64,000 nt of DNA from Macrotis lagotis (GCF_037893015.1 NC_133658.1:886738977-886802976); one strand, 5' to 3'; counted from the first letter of the stretch, positions 1 through 10,700 are shown. Notes: a model not told the origin generated them from the sequence alone. Translations and numbers: made by a program.

Positions 1-163
1 TGGTTTACTATTTCCTTCTCTGGCTCATTTTATAGAGGAAGAAACTGAGGCAACAGGGTGAAGTAACCCTAGGGTCACTCAGCTAATAAATGTCTGAGAG
101 ATGAAGATGAGTCTTCCTGAGTCCAAGGACAACACTCTATCCACTCTGTCATCTAGTTGCCCC
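1..163 (-). mobile_element. SINE-S, cut by window edge
   Basis: Reversed tRNA SINE: CCATTTCCTTCTC-type tail, then CTGAGGCAACAGGG, and a degraded tRNA-like head ending ATCTAGTTGCCCC. The tail lies outside the window. Confidence 0.75.
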
Positions 164-261
164 AAAGGAATCCCTTTAAAGCTCACCTACTTCCTCCTGG
201 GCATCTATCTTGATCTCCGAACCCATTTGTATGTGTTATTCTTCCCTGAAATGAGTTAGTT

Positions 262-421
262 GCTTCTTGTCCTTCATTATCAAAAAAGTCCAAAATGACA
301 TCACTATGTTAGAGACAAATTACCATATGTCCAACTGTAACTGATGAGTTTGGAATGCTCTACCACAGGTGGGGACTAAAGCCACATATCTTACATTTCC
401 TTTGAGCTCTTTCTGCTCTAC
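262..421 (-). mobile_element. RTE-like LINE fragment
   Basis: Matches in order and orientation the better-preserved fragment at 10950-11300 (shared AATGACATCACTATGTTAGAG, GGAATGCTCTACCACA). That copy shows the coding trace; this one is shorter and non-coding. Confidence 0.5.
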
Positions 422-424
422 CTG

Positions 425-552
425 AAATTATTCATAAAATTATTTTTAAAAAGGTGCACTAGAAATACAATTATCAAAATATTTTTTAAAATGGAATATA
501 ATTATCAAAATATTTTTAAAATTCAAGTTCACAGACACTAGGTTAAGAATCT
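425..552. repeat. AT-rich interspersed repeat, family not recognised
   Basis: Contains the unit AATTATCAAAATATTTTT twice and ends CACTAGGTTAAGAATC. Related copies lie at 32640-32780 and 42645-42960, so this is an interspersed family rather than local low complexity. Confidence 0.5.
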
Positions 553-717
553 CTTCTTAATATAGTGGAAGGACCTAAAAGCAAAGAAGAAATAGAGTCC
601 AATTTTTTTGATAAATCATATCTTAAAATCAACTCATCATCTTTTTCTTCCCCACAGTCTGCTACTACACTGGATTTATTGAGAAGAGTCTAGCCTTGAC
701 TAGAACATCTCCCTGGG

Positions 718-903
718 TTGTTGTTCACTTGTGTCAGACTCTTTGTAACTCCATGGACTACGCTGTTCATAGGGTTTTCCTGGCAAAGGTACTGGATTGT
801 TTGCCATTTCCAGGATTATACATCTAGAAAGTGTTCGAGACTGCGTTTGAACTCTTGTTTTCCTGAGTCCAAACCCAGCTTTTTCTCCACTGAGCTGCCT
901 AGC
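718..903 (-). mobile_element. SINE-S
   Basis: Reversed copy starting at TTGTTCACTTGTGTCAGAC and ending TGAGCTGCCTAGCT, with the middle (tail-body junction) deleted. A 62-codon open frame inside it is incidental. Confidence 0.7.
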
Positions 904-1611
904 TAACTTCTAACTCCCTGTAACCAGTCTATAAATCCATCATCAACACTTTTAAAGATAAAACTTTTTTTGACCAAAACTTAAACAAATATCTTATCCT
1001 CCTCCCCACACCCATCACATTCAATCCAGATTGAGTCCCTGATGCCTTCAACAACCTTTCGGTAAAGAAATGGATGGTACCCAATGGAAGACCAGATTAA
1101 CCCCCCCCCCCCATTTCATTCTGGCATTTGCAATCGGCTGAGCTAACCTAATTCAACATCGAAGGATGGGGAAGTATTTTAATTATCTTCTCTTCATAAT
1201 GGGAGACAAAACTGGTTCCAGGGGAGACAAACACCCTGAGCCACAAGGTTTCCATGTAAATTATAGTGCTCAACTTGAATTGACAAGGAGAGAGGACGTT
1301 CCTTCCTGTTTGATGGCATTCCCTGATGTGTGGCCTTTTACTATAGTCATAAAGAGGCAGTAAATTAGGAAGGCACTGTAAAATACCAAAGGAAACTGCT
1401 GGAATCAGCCACCAGGAGCCAAACTTCCAGCAGAAGCCTTTAAAATGAGAGGGATGTAAATATTATAATGCCGCTCCCTGGGGTTTGGGCCTGGAGCCCA
1501 GGAGTAGGGTTTCTGTGCTGAGCATGGCAAGTGGTGAGGGTCTCCTTGGGGAAGGTGGAGTAGAAAGGAAGAGTGGGTCTCACCTTGAGAGAACATCCCT
1601 CTGACCAGTCA
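904..1611. other. Repeat-poor block, candidate conserved non-coding element
   Basis: No recognisable repeat apart from a C12 run at 1101-1112. The segment 1120-1590 is unique and holds a TAATTATC motif, CTTTTACTATAGTCATAAA and a GC-richer end. A 65-codon open frame (1166-1363) has no recognisable domain and no convincing splice context. Confidence 0.4.
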
Positions 1612-1745
1612 TTCAGTCAACCTACAAGCATTTATTAGGCATCTACCAAATATAAGCCCTATATTAGCTGATAATGATACAAAACCAAAAATGCTACAAT
1701 TTCCTGTTCTCAAGGAGATGATGCTTTATTGGGAGGAGACAACAG
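1612..1745 (+). repeat. F-type interspersed repeat
   Basis: AGCATTTATTAGGCATCTACC head followed by TTCTCAAGGAGATGATGC. Truncated after the CAAGGAG segment. Confidence 0.6.
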
Positions 1746-1784
1746 GTAATAATAAAAAGAAATAAATGAGTAATACTATTTAAT

Positions 1785-2032
1785 AATATCTAGCACTTTT
1801 ATAGGGCTCTAAGATTCACAAAGTGTTTTGCATATATCATTTGATCTTCACAGCAAACCATGAGGTTGGTGCTAATCATCCTTATTTTACAGATAGGGAA
1901 ACTGAGAGGAAGAGAGAGAGAGAGAGAGATGAAGTTTCTCTCAGGTAGTAAACATATGAGATAGGATTGGAATTTAGACCTTTCTGATTCTAAGCCTACC
2001 ACTCAATCTACTGCACTATTTAGCTGCCTCTT
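1785..2032 (-). mobile_element. MIR-like SINE
   Basis: Reversed MIR architecture: AT-rich end, TTATTTTACAGATAGGGAAAC core, degraded tRNA head ending TTTAGCTGCCTC. An internal (GA)n run at 1913-1928 interrupts the core. Confidence 0.7.
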
Positions 2033-2099
2033 GATACACTCTGTGCATGTAAAACACACAAACATGCATGTGGGCAAGGCATGACACAGATAGGCACAC

Positions 2100-2225
2100 A
2101 TGAATATGTGTGGATGTAGATGTGGATGTGTGTATAACATGTGTTGTGTATGTATTATGTTTGTATTGTCTACTACACATACATATGTATATGAGTATAC
2201 ATGCAAAAACATGTGTTCAACATAT
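2100..2225. repeat. Degenerate TG/TA-rich simple repeat
   Basis: Imperfect ATGTGTGGATG and TACATATG units, alternating purine-pyrimidine. Open frames on both strands here are low complexity. Confidence 0.65.
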
Positions 2226-2504
2226 AGACACAAAATAAATACAAGGGATTTTGAGGGGAGTACTTGCAATTGGGAGATTAGGAAACTATGAGTTGAACAG
2301 ATGGTCATAGAAAAAATGGTGTCCAGGACAAGACTTTCCATTGGTTGCACTTAATAACAATGTTAAGGAATTGAATTAAATCAGATCAGGTAGTCTGTGT
2401 TTAGACATTGTTCATTTAAACTCTGATGTAGCTTTGAAAAAAGGTTTTATAATAATAATAGGGGAAAGAAGAGGAAGAGGAGGAAGAAGCACAACTATCA
2501 TTAA

Positions 2505-2690
2505 TCTAATGCTTTAAGATATGAAAAGGGTTTTGCATACATTATCTCATTTGAGCCTCAAAAAACTGAGTTGCTAGAATTATCTTCATTTTACAGATCA
2601 GCCAACTGAGATTGCCAAGGTTCACACAGATATTATCATAAAGGGATCTCAACACAGATCTTTCATCATGAGAACCCTTACTACTTTATT
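2505..2690 (-). mobile_element. MIR-like SINE, degraded
   Basis: CATTATCTCATTTGAGCCTCA, then CATTTTACAGATCAG and TTCACACAGAT in reversed MIR order; the tRNA head is lost. A purine-rich (GAAGAGGAG) stretch precedes it. Confidence 0.6.
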
Positions 2691-2709
2691 TCTCTTCTTT
2701 ACTCATAAC

Positions 2710-3265
2710 ATCTTGTATTCTGGTTATCTGTGTGTGTGTCTTCCTCCCTTACCAGGAAATCTATTCTCCCATTAAATTGTAAGCTTCTCTATTAGAATGT
2801 AGGCTCTCTGATGGAAGGGATTGTTTCATTCTTTGTCTTGGTGATCACCAGTGACCCATATATAGAAGGTGTCGCTGTTGTTCAGTCATTTTGGTCATGT
2901 CTGACTTTTCACAGCTCATTGGAGTTTTCTTGACAATGATACTGAGTAGTCTGCCATTTCTTTCTCCAGTGCATTTTACAGATGAGAAACTGAGGAAAAG
3001 AGTGTTGGTGACTTGCCTGGGGTCACACAACTGTTCAGTCTCTGAGGTCACATTTGAAGGAGGTCTTCCTGACCCTAGATCCAGCACTCTATTCATTGTG
3101 CCACCCATCTTGTTCATTAGAAGACATCAGCTTAATAAATGCTTAATGATTGATTACTGGACCATAAGGTCCACAGAGGCAGGAATCCTTTCTCACCTAG
3201 AAAATGTATATCTCCCCTAGCTTCTAGCACTGTGTTTTGCTCAGAGTAGAGGTATAAATAATACT
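2710..3265 (+). mobile_element. L2-like 3' end, split by a SINE
   Basis: The left part (2710-2875) has TTAAATTGTAAGCTTC and TAGGCTCTCTGATGG. The right part (3108-3265) has TAATAAATGCTTAATGATTGA and a second GTCCACAGAGGCAGG end. The SINE-S at 2876-3107 lies between them. Confidence 0.55.
2876..3107 (-). mobile_element. SINE-S
   Basis: Near full-length reversed copy: GTTGTTCAGTCATTTTGGTC, TTTCTTTCTCCAGTG, GATGAGAAACTGAGG, ending ATTGTGCCACCCA. Inserted into L2-like sequence. Confidence 0.8.
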
Positions 3266-3269
3266 TGTT

Positions 3270-3430
3270 GCCTGTTTATTTCATTATGACAAGCCTTTAC
3301 AGTGTTCCAGGCTCAAACATGAAAAAAGAAAACAGTCCTGTTCTCAAGGGTCCTATTGAGGGAAAACAACATAGTTAAATAATAACATATATACAGATAA
3401 GTATATACAAAATAAAAAGAATAATGGGGG
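3270..3430 (+). repeat. F-type interspersed repeat, degraded
   Basis: CAGTGTTCCAGGCTC, then GTTCTCAAGGGTCC and an AACATATATACAGATAAG segment, matching the longer F-type copies in order. Confidence 0.5.
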
Positions 3431-3624
3431 AGTGGATGAGAGCAGGTCTAATAGGAGAATGAATAATAAAATGGGGATTCCAGAGACCAAATTAAAAACC
3501 TAGGGGAGAATGGGTTGGGAACACTGGATGGATGGACTGACATGGGTGGATATGAAGGAGGAAGGAGAGATGATCAGAACATTCAAGTTTCCCCTCATGT
3601 CTCAATGTCTCACCTAAGTCTCTC

Positions 3625-3631
<7 letters not shown>

Positions 3632-3696
<65 letters not shown>
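3632..3696. repeat. (CT)n microsatellite
   Basis: About 32 uninterrupted CT units. It sits exactly where the reversed poly-A tail of the adjacent WSINE-like copy would be, suggesting it grew from that tail. Confidence 0.97.
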
Positions 3697-3698
<2 letters not shown>

Positions 3699-3826
3699 CA
3701 AGGTAATCAGGGTTAAATGATTTGCCCAGTCACATAACTATTGTCAGGTGTCTGGATTGGATTTGAACTCAAGTCCCCCTAACTTTAGGACCCGGTGATA
3801 TATTTACTACACCAACTAGCTGCCCC
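3697..3826 (-). mobile_element. WSINE-like SINE
   Basis: GGCAAGGTAATCAGGGTTAA, ACATAACTATTGTCAG and a head ending ACCAACTAGCTGCCCC. More diverged than the other copies of this type. Confidence 0.7.
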
Positions 3827-3884
3827 ATCTAATTATTTCTTGCAGCCATTTTAGGTCTATCTTTTCTTCTCAGTTACCATCAAT

Positions 3885-4030
3885 CAATGAGAAAAATCAA
3901 AAAAGCATTTATTAAATGGCTGCTACATTCAATACACTATGTTAAGGGCTAAGGATACAAAGAAAGGCAAACAAAACCAAGCAAAACTCTGGTCCATGCT
4001 CTCAAAGACCTCACAATGAACTGAAAGAGA
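3885..4030 (+). repeat. F-type interspersed repeat
   Basis: AGCATTTATTAAATGGCTGC, GGATACAAAGAAAGGCAAAC and TGCTCTCAAAGACCTCACA in the family order. Confidence 0.65.
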
Positions 4031-4104
4031 ACATCTGACCCTATTTAGGGGTGGAACAAGTGTTGCCTCTATTTATGAGGGTATTTAATGGATTTCTCCA
4101 TCAC

Positions 4105-4340
4105 AATAGCTAGTATTTGCAAAATGCTCTTTAGATTTGTAGAGTTATAAATATCATCTTATTCCATCCTCCCAACAACTCTGGGAGGTGGGTGTTATTA
4201 TCTCCATTTTACACATGAGGAAACTGAGACTGGTAGAAGTTAAGTGAATCCCCCAGGTCAATAGTAAATGCCTAAGGGTGGATTTGAACTCAAGTCTTCT
4301 TGACACCAGAGTCAACTTCCTAATCTTCTTGTATCACCTC
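4105..4340 (-). mobile_element. MIR-like SINE
   Basis: CAACAACTCTGGGAGGTGGG, CCATTTTACACATGAGGAAA and GATTTGAACTCAAGTC show a long reversed copy with a degraded head. Confidence 0.75.
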
Positions 4341-5129
4341 ATTGCCATCATGGAGCAGCCACTGCAAATGTGTCTCAAGGCACCCAAGATCGATTGTCAT
4401 TCTTAGCTGGCCATTTCCTTTTCCAAAGTCCCTACAGGATTTGGAGGCTGGTGGAAGAAGAAGTCTCCAGAGTGTGCAGCTGTCTCCCTCCATTTGCTCC
4501 CAGCAGCAAATACTCACCCCAGTGGGATGTGCTATTTATAAAACAGACCTAGCAGCTGGAACAACACTTAATCTCAAGAGCTCAACTTTCCATGTCTTCC
4601 AGGGAAAACTTCACTGCAGGTGACACCTGTGGGACTGGAAGCCTTATCCTGGAGACAGATTTATAATAAACAGCCTTATTTTATAGAGCCCAAAATATTT
4701 GCACAAAAACGAGCCCTTCATATAACTTGCTCCATTTATCTCCCTGCTGTCACCTGCTGTAGCTCTCTATTTTATTACTTTATTTCTTGGTTCTTCCAGC
4801 TTCTGTGTTCACCATCCTGTTTCACATTGCAGCTGTCACTTTTCCTGCACCTGGGTTCTCCTCACCCTTGTCACTGCTGTCTGTCAGGGCTCCCTCCCTG
4901 CACAGTCTGGGGACCCTGTCTCCCTAGGGACTCTGGAGGATTGGCAGCTCTCTCTACTTTCCTTAGAGGATTTCTGGGGATGGGGATGGATGACTCTGTT
5001 CCTCTTGATTTCTTAACTCCATTTCTTCAGCTATAGCAGAAGTGATCCCCATCCAAACACAATTAAGCCACTCTCTCAGTATTCATTCAGGGTCTCTCCT
5101 TTCTACTTTGATCTATAATTTATATTTGT
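4341..5129. other. Repeat-poor block with MEF2/E-box motifs
   Basis: Unique, moderately GC-rich. Holds CTATTTATAA (4532-4541, fits MEF2 YTAWWWWTAR), CAGCTG (4553-4558) and CAGGTG-A-CACCTG (4617-4629, inverted E-boxes). A 138-codon open frame at 4620-5036 shows no recognisable domain; I treat it as chance. Confidence 0.45.
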
Positions 5130-5225
5130 AGGGAGTCATGAGCTCTGAGAGGTGACTTGTCCAGTTATCCAGCCAGTATGAGTTAGAAGTGAATCTTGGA
5201 TGAGCTCTTCCTGAATCCAAGCCTG
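5130..5225 (-). mobile_element. SINE fragment
   Basis: GAGGTGACTTGTCCAG, then GAGCTCTTCCTGAATCCAAG, in reversed MIR/tRNA-SINE order. Only the core survives. Confidence 0.5.
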
Positions 5226-5424
5226 GATCTCCTTTGGCTACAAACCAGGAAGGTTCTTTATGTTTTTACTTTGTTAAAATTTTGTATTGGTTTATCTACT
5301 TTCATGTTGTACCCTCCACCCCAAGCCCCCATTGTCATCTCTGCCAACCAAGTAGCCCTTCTGACACTCTCCAGTTCATCAAAGTTCTTAAAAAGTTGTA
5401 TCCATATGGAACAATATTAGAGTT

Positions 5425-5570
5425 ATCTGTTAAGAAAAGTCTAATTACTATGATAGAATGGAAGCTCCTGGAGGGCAGGGACCATTTTGTCTTTGTATCC
5501 TTAGTATTTAGGCACAGTATGTGCTTATATGATTGTTGACTAAATGAACAAATGAATGAGTAAATAATAG
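5425..5570 (+). mobile_element. L2-like 3' end
   Basis: GAATGGAAGCTCCTGGAGG, GCAGGGACCATTTTGTC and TGTTGACTAAATGAAC are typical of the L2-like ends in this window. Confidence 0.65.
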
Positions 5571-6059
5571 AATCAGCCTTTGCAGGCAGCCAGTCTGATA
5601 GATACATTCAAGACACCTTCCTTTTCCTCATCTCTGCAATTTTTAATGTTATACAGTGAGTCCCAAGTGGCTTCTCTCTTTCCATAACTACCCAAGACCC
5701 AGGCATGACAATAGAGGGAAACCTCAGTGAGAAGGGAGCAATTTGAATTTCAAAGCCCAGCTGACATCCACCAAGGGCTCTCACAGTTAATATCAACAGA
5801 GCTCTCTGCTCCAAAGTGCCTTTGAATTCTGCTTGTGCAGGTTGGAGTATCTCTGAACCAGGGAAACCTTTAGGTTTTCATATTCAGAGTCATAAGGGAA
5901 ACAGCAAAATTATCATAAGGAGAACCCCCACCTTAACTTTCCCTGCCCACATTGCATTTGGCTTGAAGGAGTCCTTTTTCATGGGGGAAAGTGGCTTGCT
6001 AAAAATAAAACAAAACAAAACAAAAAACCCTTCAATTGCATACATATTGCCAGCCACTG
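5571..6059. other. Unique sequence, no feature recognised
   Basis: No repeat family visible except a short (AAAAC)n run near 6008-6026. The open frame at 5816-6160 runs into SINE sequence and is not credible. Confidence 0.4.
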
Positions 6060-6155
6060 TCCATCATCTCATTACTTCCTCTCAAAAAGCCTGCCAGACC
6101 CATAGGATAGGTATCATTATCCCCATTTCACAGATGAGAGGACAGGTTGAGAGAG
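6060..6155 (-). mobile_element. MIR-like fragment
   Basis: ATCTCATTACTTCCTC, GGTATCATTATCCCC and TTCACAGATGAGAGGACAGG keep only the reversed 3' half of a MIR-like element. Confidence 0.6.
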
Positions 6156-6169
6156 GTTAATAAGATAAG

Positions 6170-6670
6170 AATCACAGAATCTCTAAACTGAAGGGGATCT
6201 CAACAGCTACCCAGAATCCAGCCAGTACCTGAACAAGAATATTCATCACTATGTCCTCTTCAAAGGTCATTTCCAACTCTCCTTGAAGACATCTTTTGAG
6301 GGGAAACCCACCACCTTCCAACAAAACTCAATTTACTCTGGTCAGCCATAATATCTAGTAGGAAAAATTCCCTTATATTGAACCAAAATATGTCTCTTCC
6401 CAACCCCTACCCATTGTTTCTCTTCTTGTCTTCTGGGTCCAAGTGGAACAAAGCTAATCTAATTTCTATTTAACAGATCATGAAGATGGCTATCATTTTC
6501 TCCCTTAGTCTTCTCTTCTCTAGTCTTAAACATTCCCAATTCCTGCAGCAGATCCCCATTCAACACTAATGCAAAGTCTTTAGCCATCCTGATTATTCTT
6601 CTCTGAATACTCTCCAGTTTATCAATGCCCTTCTTAAAATAATATGACCATAAAGCACACTAAAAGTGCA
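6170..6670 (-). mobile_element. CR1/L3-like LINE 3' region
   Basis: Reversed. CTAAACTGAAGGGGATCTC head, then TCTTCTGGGTCCAAGTGG, GAAGATGGCTATCATTTTC and TGAATACTCTCCAGTTTATC match the antisense of copies at 50505-50945 and 55925-56290. Confidence 0.7.
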
Positions 6671-6759
6671 AGCTATTACTAAAATGATTAATTATACAAT
6701 TATTAGCATTACCTTTGTATGATATAGAAATAGATTGATATTAATAATGAAATCTGATG

Positions 6760-7385
6760 AATAATAACTGACATTTATATAGCACTTTTAGATTTGCAAA
6801 ACTCTTTATATCTATTATCTCATTTGGTACTCAGCAACATTCCAATGAGGTGGGTAGGCAGCCTGGTACAATGAAAGAAGTATCGCTCTGGAGATTTGAG
6901 ATAGGCTTTGAGTTCGGGCTCTGTCATTTACTAACTGTGAATTGCATGTACAGTATATTGGATAGACAGAGTACTACTTCTAGGGTCAGACAACCTGGAT
7001 CAGATTCCTAGTCATATGAGCATAGTAATAAGCTTCCCTGGGTCTCAGTTTCCACATCTGTCAAATTAGGTGTTGGACTAATGAGTCTTTGAAGGCTTTC
7101 AAGCTATAGATTCTTAATTCTATGATTTGTAAAATGAGAGGACGGGACCAGACAAGAGTCCTTTCTAGCTCTAAATCTATGGTTTTTCCTCTAGTGGATT
7201 GAGTAAGTAACAATAATAATAATAACTATTAGAGTTTCAACTTATATAGTGTTTTACACATATCTTACGTGATGCTCACAACAGTTGTGGGAGGTAGGCA
7301 CTAATATTATCTTCATATTAAAGATAGGAAACTGAGGCTGAAAAGGGTTAAATGAGTTGCCTTGAATAATGATTTGCACTCATTT
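6760..7385. mobile_element. Cluster of MIR-like fragments
   Basis: A reversed fragment (6760-6860), plus-strand fragments (6860-7200, with GGTCTCAGTTTCCACATCTG) and a reversed copy (7210-7385, with ACTGAGGCTGAAAAGGG). At least three insertions are fused end to end. Confidence 0.65.
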
Positions 7386-7533
7386 TCCTGTGATTTATTT
7401 GGTGCAGAGTCCAGAATTATTTCCAGACCATGATGATACAGGGAAGAGAGCTTGAGTGAAGGGTTGATAATTGCTCATCATCATCACCATCATCTTCACC
7501 CCAATAATAATTATAATAATTGCTAGTTGCAAT

Positions 7534-7655
7534 TTAAATCAGCAAGCACTTATTAAGCACCTTCTGTATATTAGACACTGCTAAGTGCTGAGGCTATAAG
7601 GAAGGAAAAAAAATCCCCTCTCTCAAGAAGCTCACAATCAAGGCAAAAAGCAATT
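7534..7655 (+). repeat. F-type interspersed repeat
   Basis: CAAGCACTTATTAAGCACC and TCTCAAGAAGCTCACAATC. Its right end is the target site of the L1 insertion at 7656-7801. Confidence 0.7.
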
Positions 7656-7801
7656 CTTTTTTCCTTTTTTGTGCTTAAAGATTTTATTTATTTTGAGTTT
7701 TACAATTTTCCCCCTAATATTACTTCCCTCCCCCATCCTCCACAGAAGGCAATTTGTCAGTCTTTACATTGTGAATAGCAATTAGCTACCACATCAAGAT
7801 G
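7656..7801 (-). mobile_element. L1 3' end, severely 5'-truncated
   Basis: Reads AAAGATTTTATTTATTTTGA and CACAGAAGGCAATTTGTCAG, the same 3' UTR as the larger L1 at 16104-17713. Flanked by a 10 bp target-site duplication AAAAGCAATT (7646-7655 and 7802-7811). Confidence 0.85.
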
Positions 7802-8260
7802 AAAAGCAATTATTAAGCCCCTAGCCTGTGCTGGGTATTGTGCTAAAGTGCTGGGATAATAATGCTTGTCCTTTGTTCTTGAAATCCCAACATCAGGGAG
7901 GTGATGCCATGATGAGTACATGGATTAGATTTGAGTGAGGGGGGCTGTTCTAAATAACTAGCTTCACTTTCGAAGCCAGTCATCTGGGCCCAGTGGCCAG
8001 ATATGAGCTAGGATGACTGAAGATGACCCTGGATATGAGGCGATCAGGATTAATTGACTTGACCAAGGTCACACAACTAATACATATCAAGACTCGGATA
8101 CTGGATTTGAACTCCTGTCCTATTGATTCCAAGGCCAGTACTCTATCCATTACATCACCTAGTTGCCCCTAAGTGCTAGAAATATAAATAGAAATAGAAG
8201 AAAGCCTCAGGGAGTTTACCTACCAGTGCCAACTTGCATTGGTAGAGGGAATTCCCTTCT
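7802..8260 (+). repeat. F-type repeat split by SINE-T
   Basis: Left part ATTATTAAGCCCCTAGCCTG to 7867, then the SINE, then TAAGTGCTAGAAATATAAA (8170) to the GGAGTTTACC segment. AAGTGCT at both breakpoints suggests the target duplication. Confidence 0.6.
7868..8168 (-). mobile_element. SINE-T, full length
   Basis: Reversed: GTCCTTTGTTCTTGAAATCC, GGCCCAGTGGCCAGATATGA, CAAGGTCACACAACTA and a head ending ACCTAGTTGCCCC. The best-preserved copy of this type in the window. Confidence 0.8.
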
Positions 8261-8339
8261 TATGGAATACTTCATATTGATGAAATGAAAGATTCAGCCC
8301 TTATCTCTGTCATTATTATCAATACTAATGATTAATATA

Positions 8340-8357
8340 ATAATAATAATAATAATA
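8340..8357. repeat. (TAA)n microsatellite
   Basis: Six to seven TAA units in AT-rich unique sequence. Confidence 0.9.
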
Positions 8358-8399
8358 TTAATATACCAGAACTTCATTAAATATCCTGTAGAAATCAGA

Positions 8400-9870
8400 A
8401 AACAATCCTCAAAGACCTTAAATGGTATCAGACTATTGCTGCTATTATCCATAATTACCCAATCATAACAAGCATCCCAAAAACCTTAAGAACCATATTT
8501 TTTTTCTGGAGTTCTAAAATTCTTCTCTTCTTATTTAAAATTTTCATTCAATTCTATTTTCCATTTTTTCTAAGATTTTGAAAGAACAATGTTATTAACA
8601 GCTATTTTTATGCCAAGGGCTCATACTTAGCTACCTGGATCAAAAAAAACCCTTCAAAATATAGAGCCCTGGTCAAGGAAATCCAAATCATATGAGACCA
8701 AGAGGAGGAGTATCCCCATCACCCTTTCTGCTTCTAGAATTGTCCTGAGGATATCTTTGAGCCTATGAAGCCTATTACCACCTAATACTTGAATTCAACT
8801 ATAAAAAGCAGTCATCTTATCTACCTGTGCAATAAATAGTCCATTTAAAAGAAAAATAGCAGGATAGTAACAACCTCAGGACTGTTTCTATCTGCACTGA
8901 ATTGAAAACAGAAGAGAATAGGATTACAATGAAGAGAATTAAGATTTCCTGCAGCCCATTAGGATGTTGTGAGTGATCCAAAACTGTTCTCTCCTGCCAT
9001 CATGGATTCAACCATAAGGCAAAACCTGACTAAGAAACAACATCCTTGGTATTACTGTTTGCAGCCAAAGTATTGGTTCAGGTTAAGGTGGACTTTGAGC
9101 TTCCTTTTGCCCCTGATTACTCCCATAGCCCACAAAACCCTAATATTTGTTATTCCCCTTGCCTCAAGAAGCCACCAACAAGAGAACCATGAGACCTGCT
9201 TAGGGCAGAATCTGAGATCTCAGGGGTTCAAGGTGAATGAGGAGAATGTGAGACTAGGGAACTCATGCCTGGGGACCCATCAGATAAAGCTTGTTTGATG
9301 TTTATTGTCTCCAAGGCTGGGCATGGAGGGCCAATGCTATACTGTTCAGAAGCTCTATCTCTGGGGACGATGTCATTTACACGTTCTTTAAATTTGTTAC
9401 TGTTGATATCAGTGACGAGTCATAAAAATCCCTCAGTGGAGGACTGTTAATAACCTGGGAGACATTTTTAAAATGGTACCTTTTTGGAGCTTCCTGAGTG
9501 TCAACACCAATGGGGTAGTTGCTGTCACTATCATATATCTAGGAAATTATTCTGGGAAGGTCATACAGTCACTTGATTGTCATTACATACAAAATATTTC
9601 AATTTTTCAGAATAGAGTAGGTTCTGCCATCAGTGAATCTTCGTATTATTTCCTTTTTTATATGCTTCCTGTTTGTCTCAGGGATTCAGCTTTGTTCAAA
9701 ATGGAGAGGATGATGGTAAATACATGCCGTTCAGGGCTCTGTTCCAGAACTCTGGGGGAGTTATCCCTAGTCTTAGCATCGGAGAGGGCTGTGAGGCCAG
9801 GAATTTCAATCTCCTACCTCCATGCAGGAATTTCCTCAAATGTTTAACCTAAATAAAGAATCAAATGTCT
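8400..9870. other. 1.5 kb repeat-poor block, content not recognised
   Basis: No SINE or LINE signature for ~1.5 kb, unusual here. Three plus-strand open frames lie in a row (8969-9298, 9265-9450, 9473-9847; 109, 61 and 124 codons) and AATAAA follows at 9853. Translations show no domain I recognise, and no splice pattern joins them. It may be an old decayed element or unique DNA. Confidence 0.35.
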
Positions 9871-10059
9871 CCTAAAACAACAAACCTATCCAAATAGAAA
9901 TGAGATAAGTTTGCTAGGTTTTGAAGAGGGAGAACATAGGTATAGTGGTGAGGGTCCTGGTGATGGAGTGGTCCTGAGATGTGGCATCAGGTGAACACTG
10001 ATGAACAGAAGGAAGGTTGGTCAACTACAAGGACAAAAGGCCTCCAGTCATGCTCATCT

Positions 10060-10700
10060 CCACAGGCTTTTTTTTTTGGTGGGGTAATGGTTTCTCCTCA
10101 CTAGTGGTCATCTAACAGAGGCTGGAGACCATTCATTGTGTATGTTGTAGGAAGAGTTCTTTATTTGAGTAGGGATTGGCCATTGGCATCTCTTCCAACT
10201 CTGAAATTCTATGTTTTTGGCAGTAGGAAGATATATAAATAGAGATTCCTCCCCTCTATTTTGCCAATGAATCTTAACTGAGTCCTTGATGATCCGAAAG
10301 GACTACCAGCAACACCTCTGTATCTATCTAATAGTAGAATTGCCAACTGGTAAGAGGGTGGGTAAGGGGGATTATAAAATGGGGAATTATTGTGGACTTC
10401 TTGGGTTGTAAGTGACCTCACAAGTAATTTATTACAACTCTGTCAAATCTTGAATCACGTGTCTAATGTTTTTTGATGAGTGGTCAACCAGAACTTCTGA
10501 CTGCAGTAATTACAATGGTGACACTTCCAAAAGTAGAATGGGCTTTCCTAGATGGTGGTTGAGGTTCCCCATCAACAGAGGCAGGATGATCATTTATCAA
10601 GGATGTTATAGAGATTTCTTTTTGGTCCTGAATTTGGTCATGAACTCTAAGATTCCTTCCAACTCTGAGATTCTGGATCCTATGAATCTCAATATAAGAT
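10060..10700 (+). mobile_element. CR1/L3-like fragments (two)
   Basis: 10090-10215 ends TTCCAACTCTGAAATTCTATG. 10520-10700 has AAAGTAGAATGGGCTTTCC, ATCAACAGAGGCAGGATGA and TTCCAACTCTGAGATTCTGG. Both are sense-strand 3' ends with the ATTCTRTG-type terminus. Confidence 0.65.

Noticed and set aside
4620..5036. 138-codon open frame in a repeat-poor block
   Set aside because: No recognisable domain, hydrophobic biased composition and no splice or promoter evidence; the DNA may still be regulatory.
9473..9847. 124-codon open frame
   Set aside because: No recognisable domain and no splice context; kept only as part of an unexplained block.
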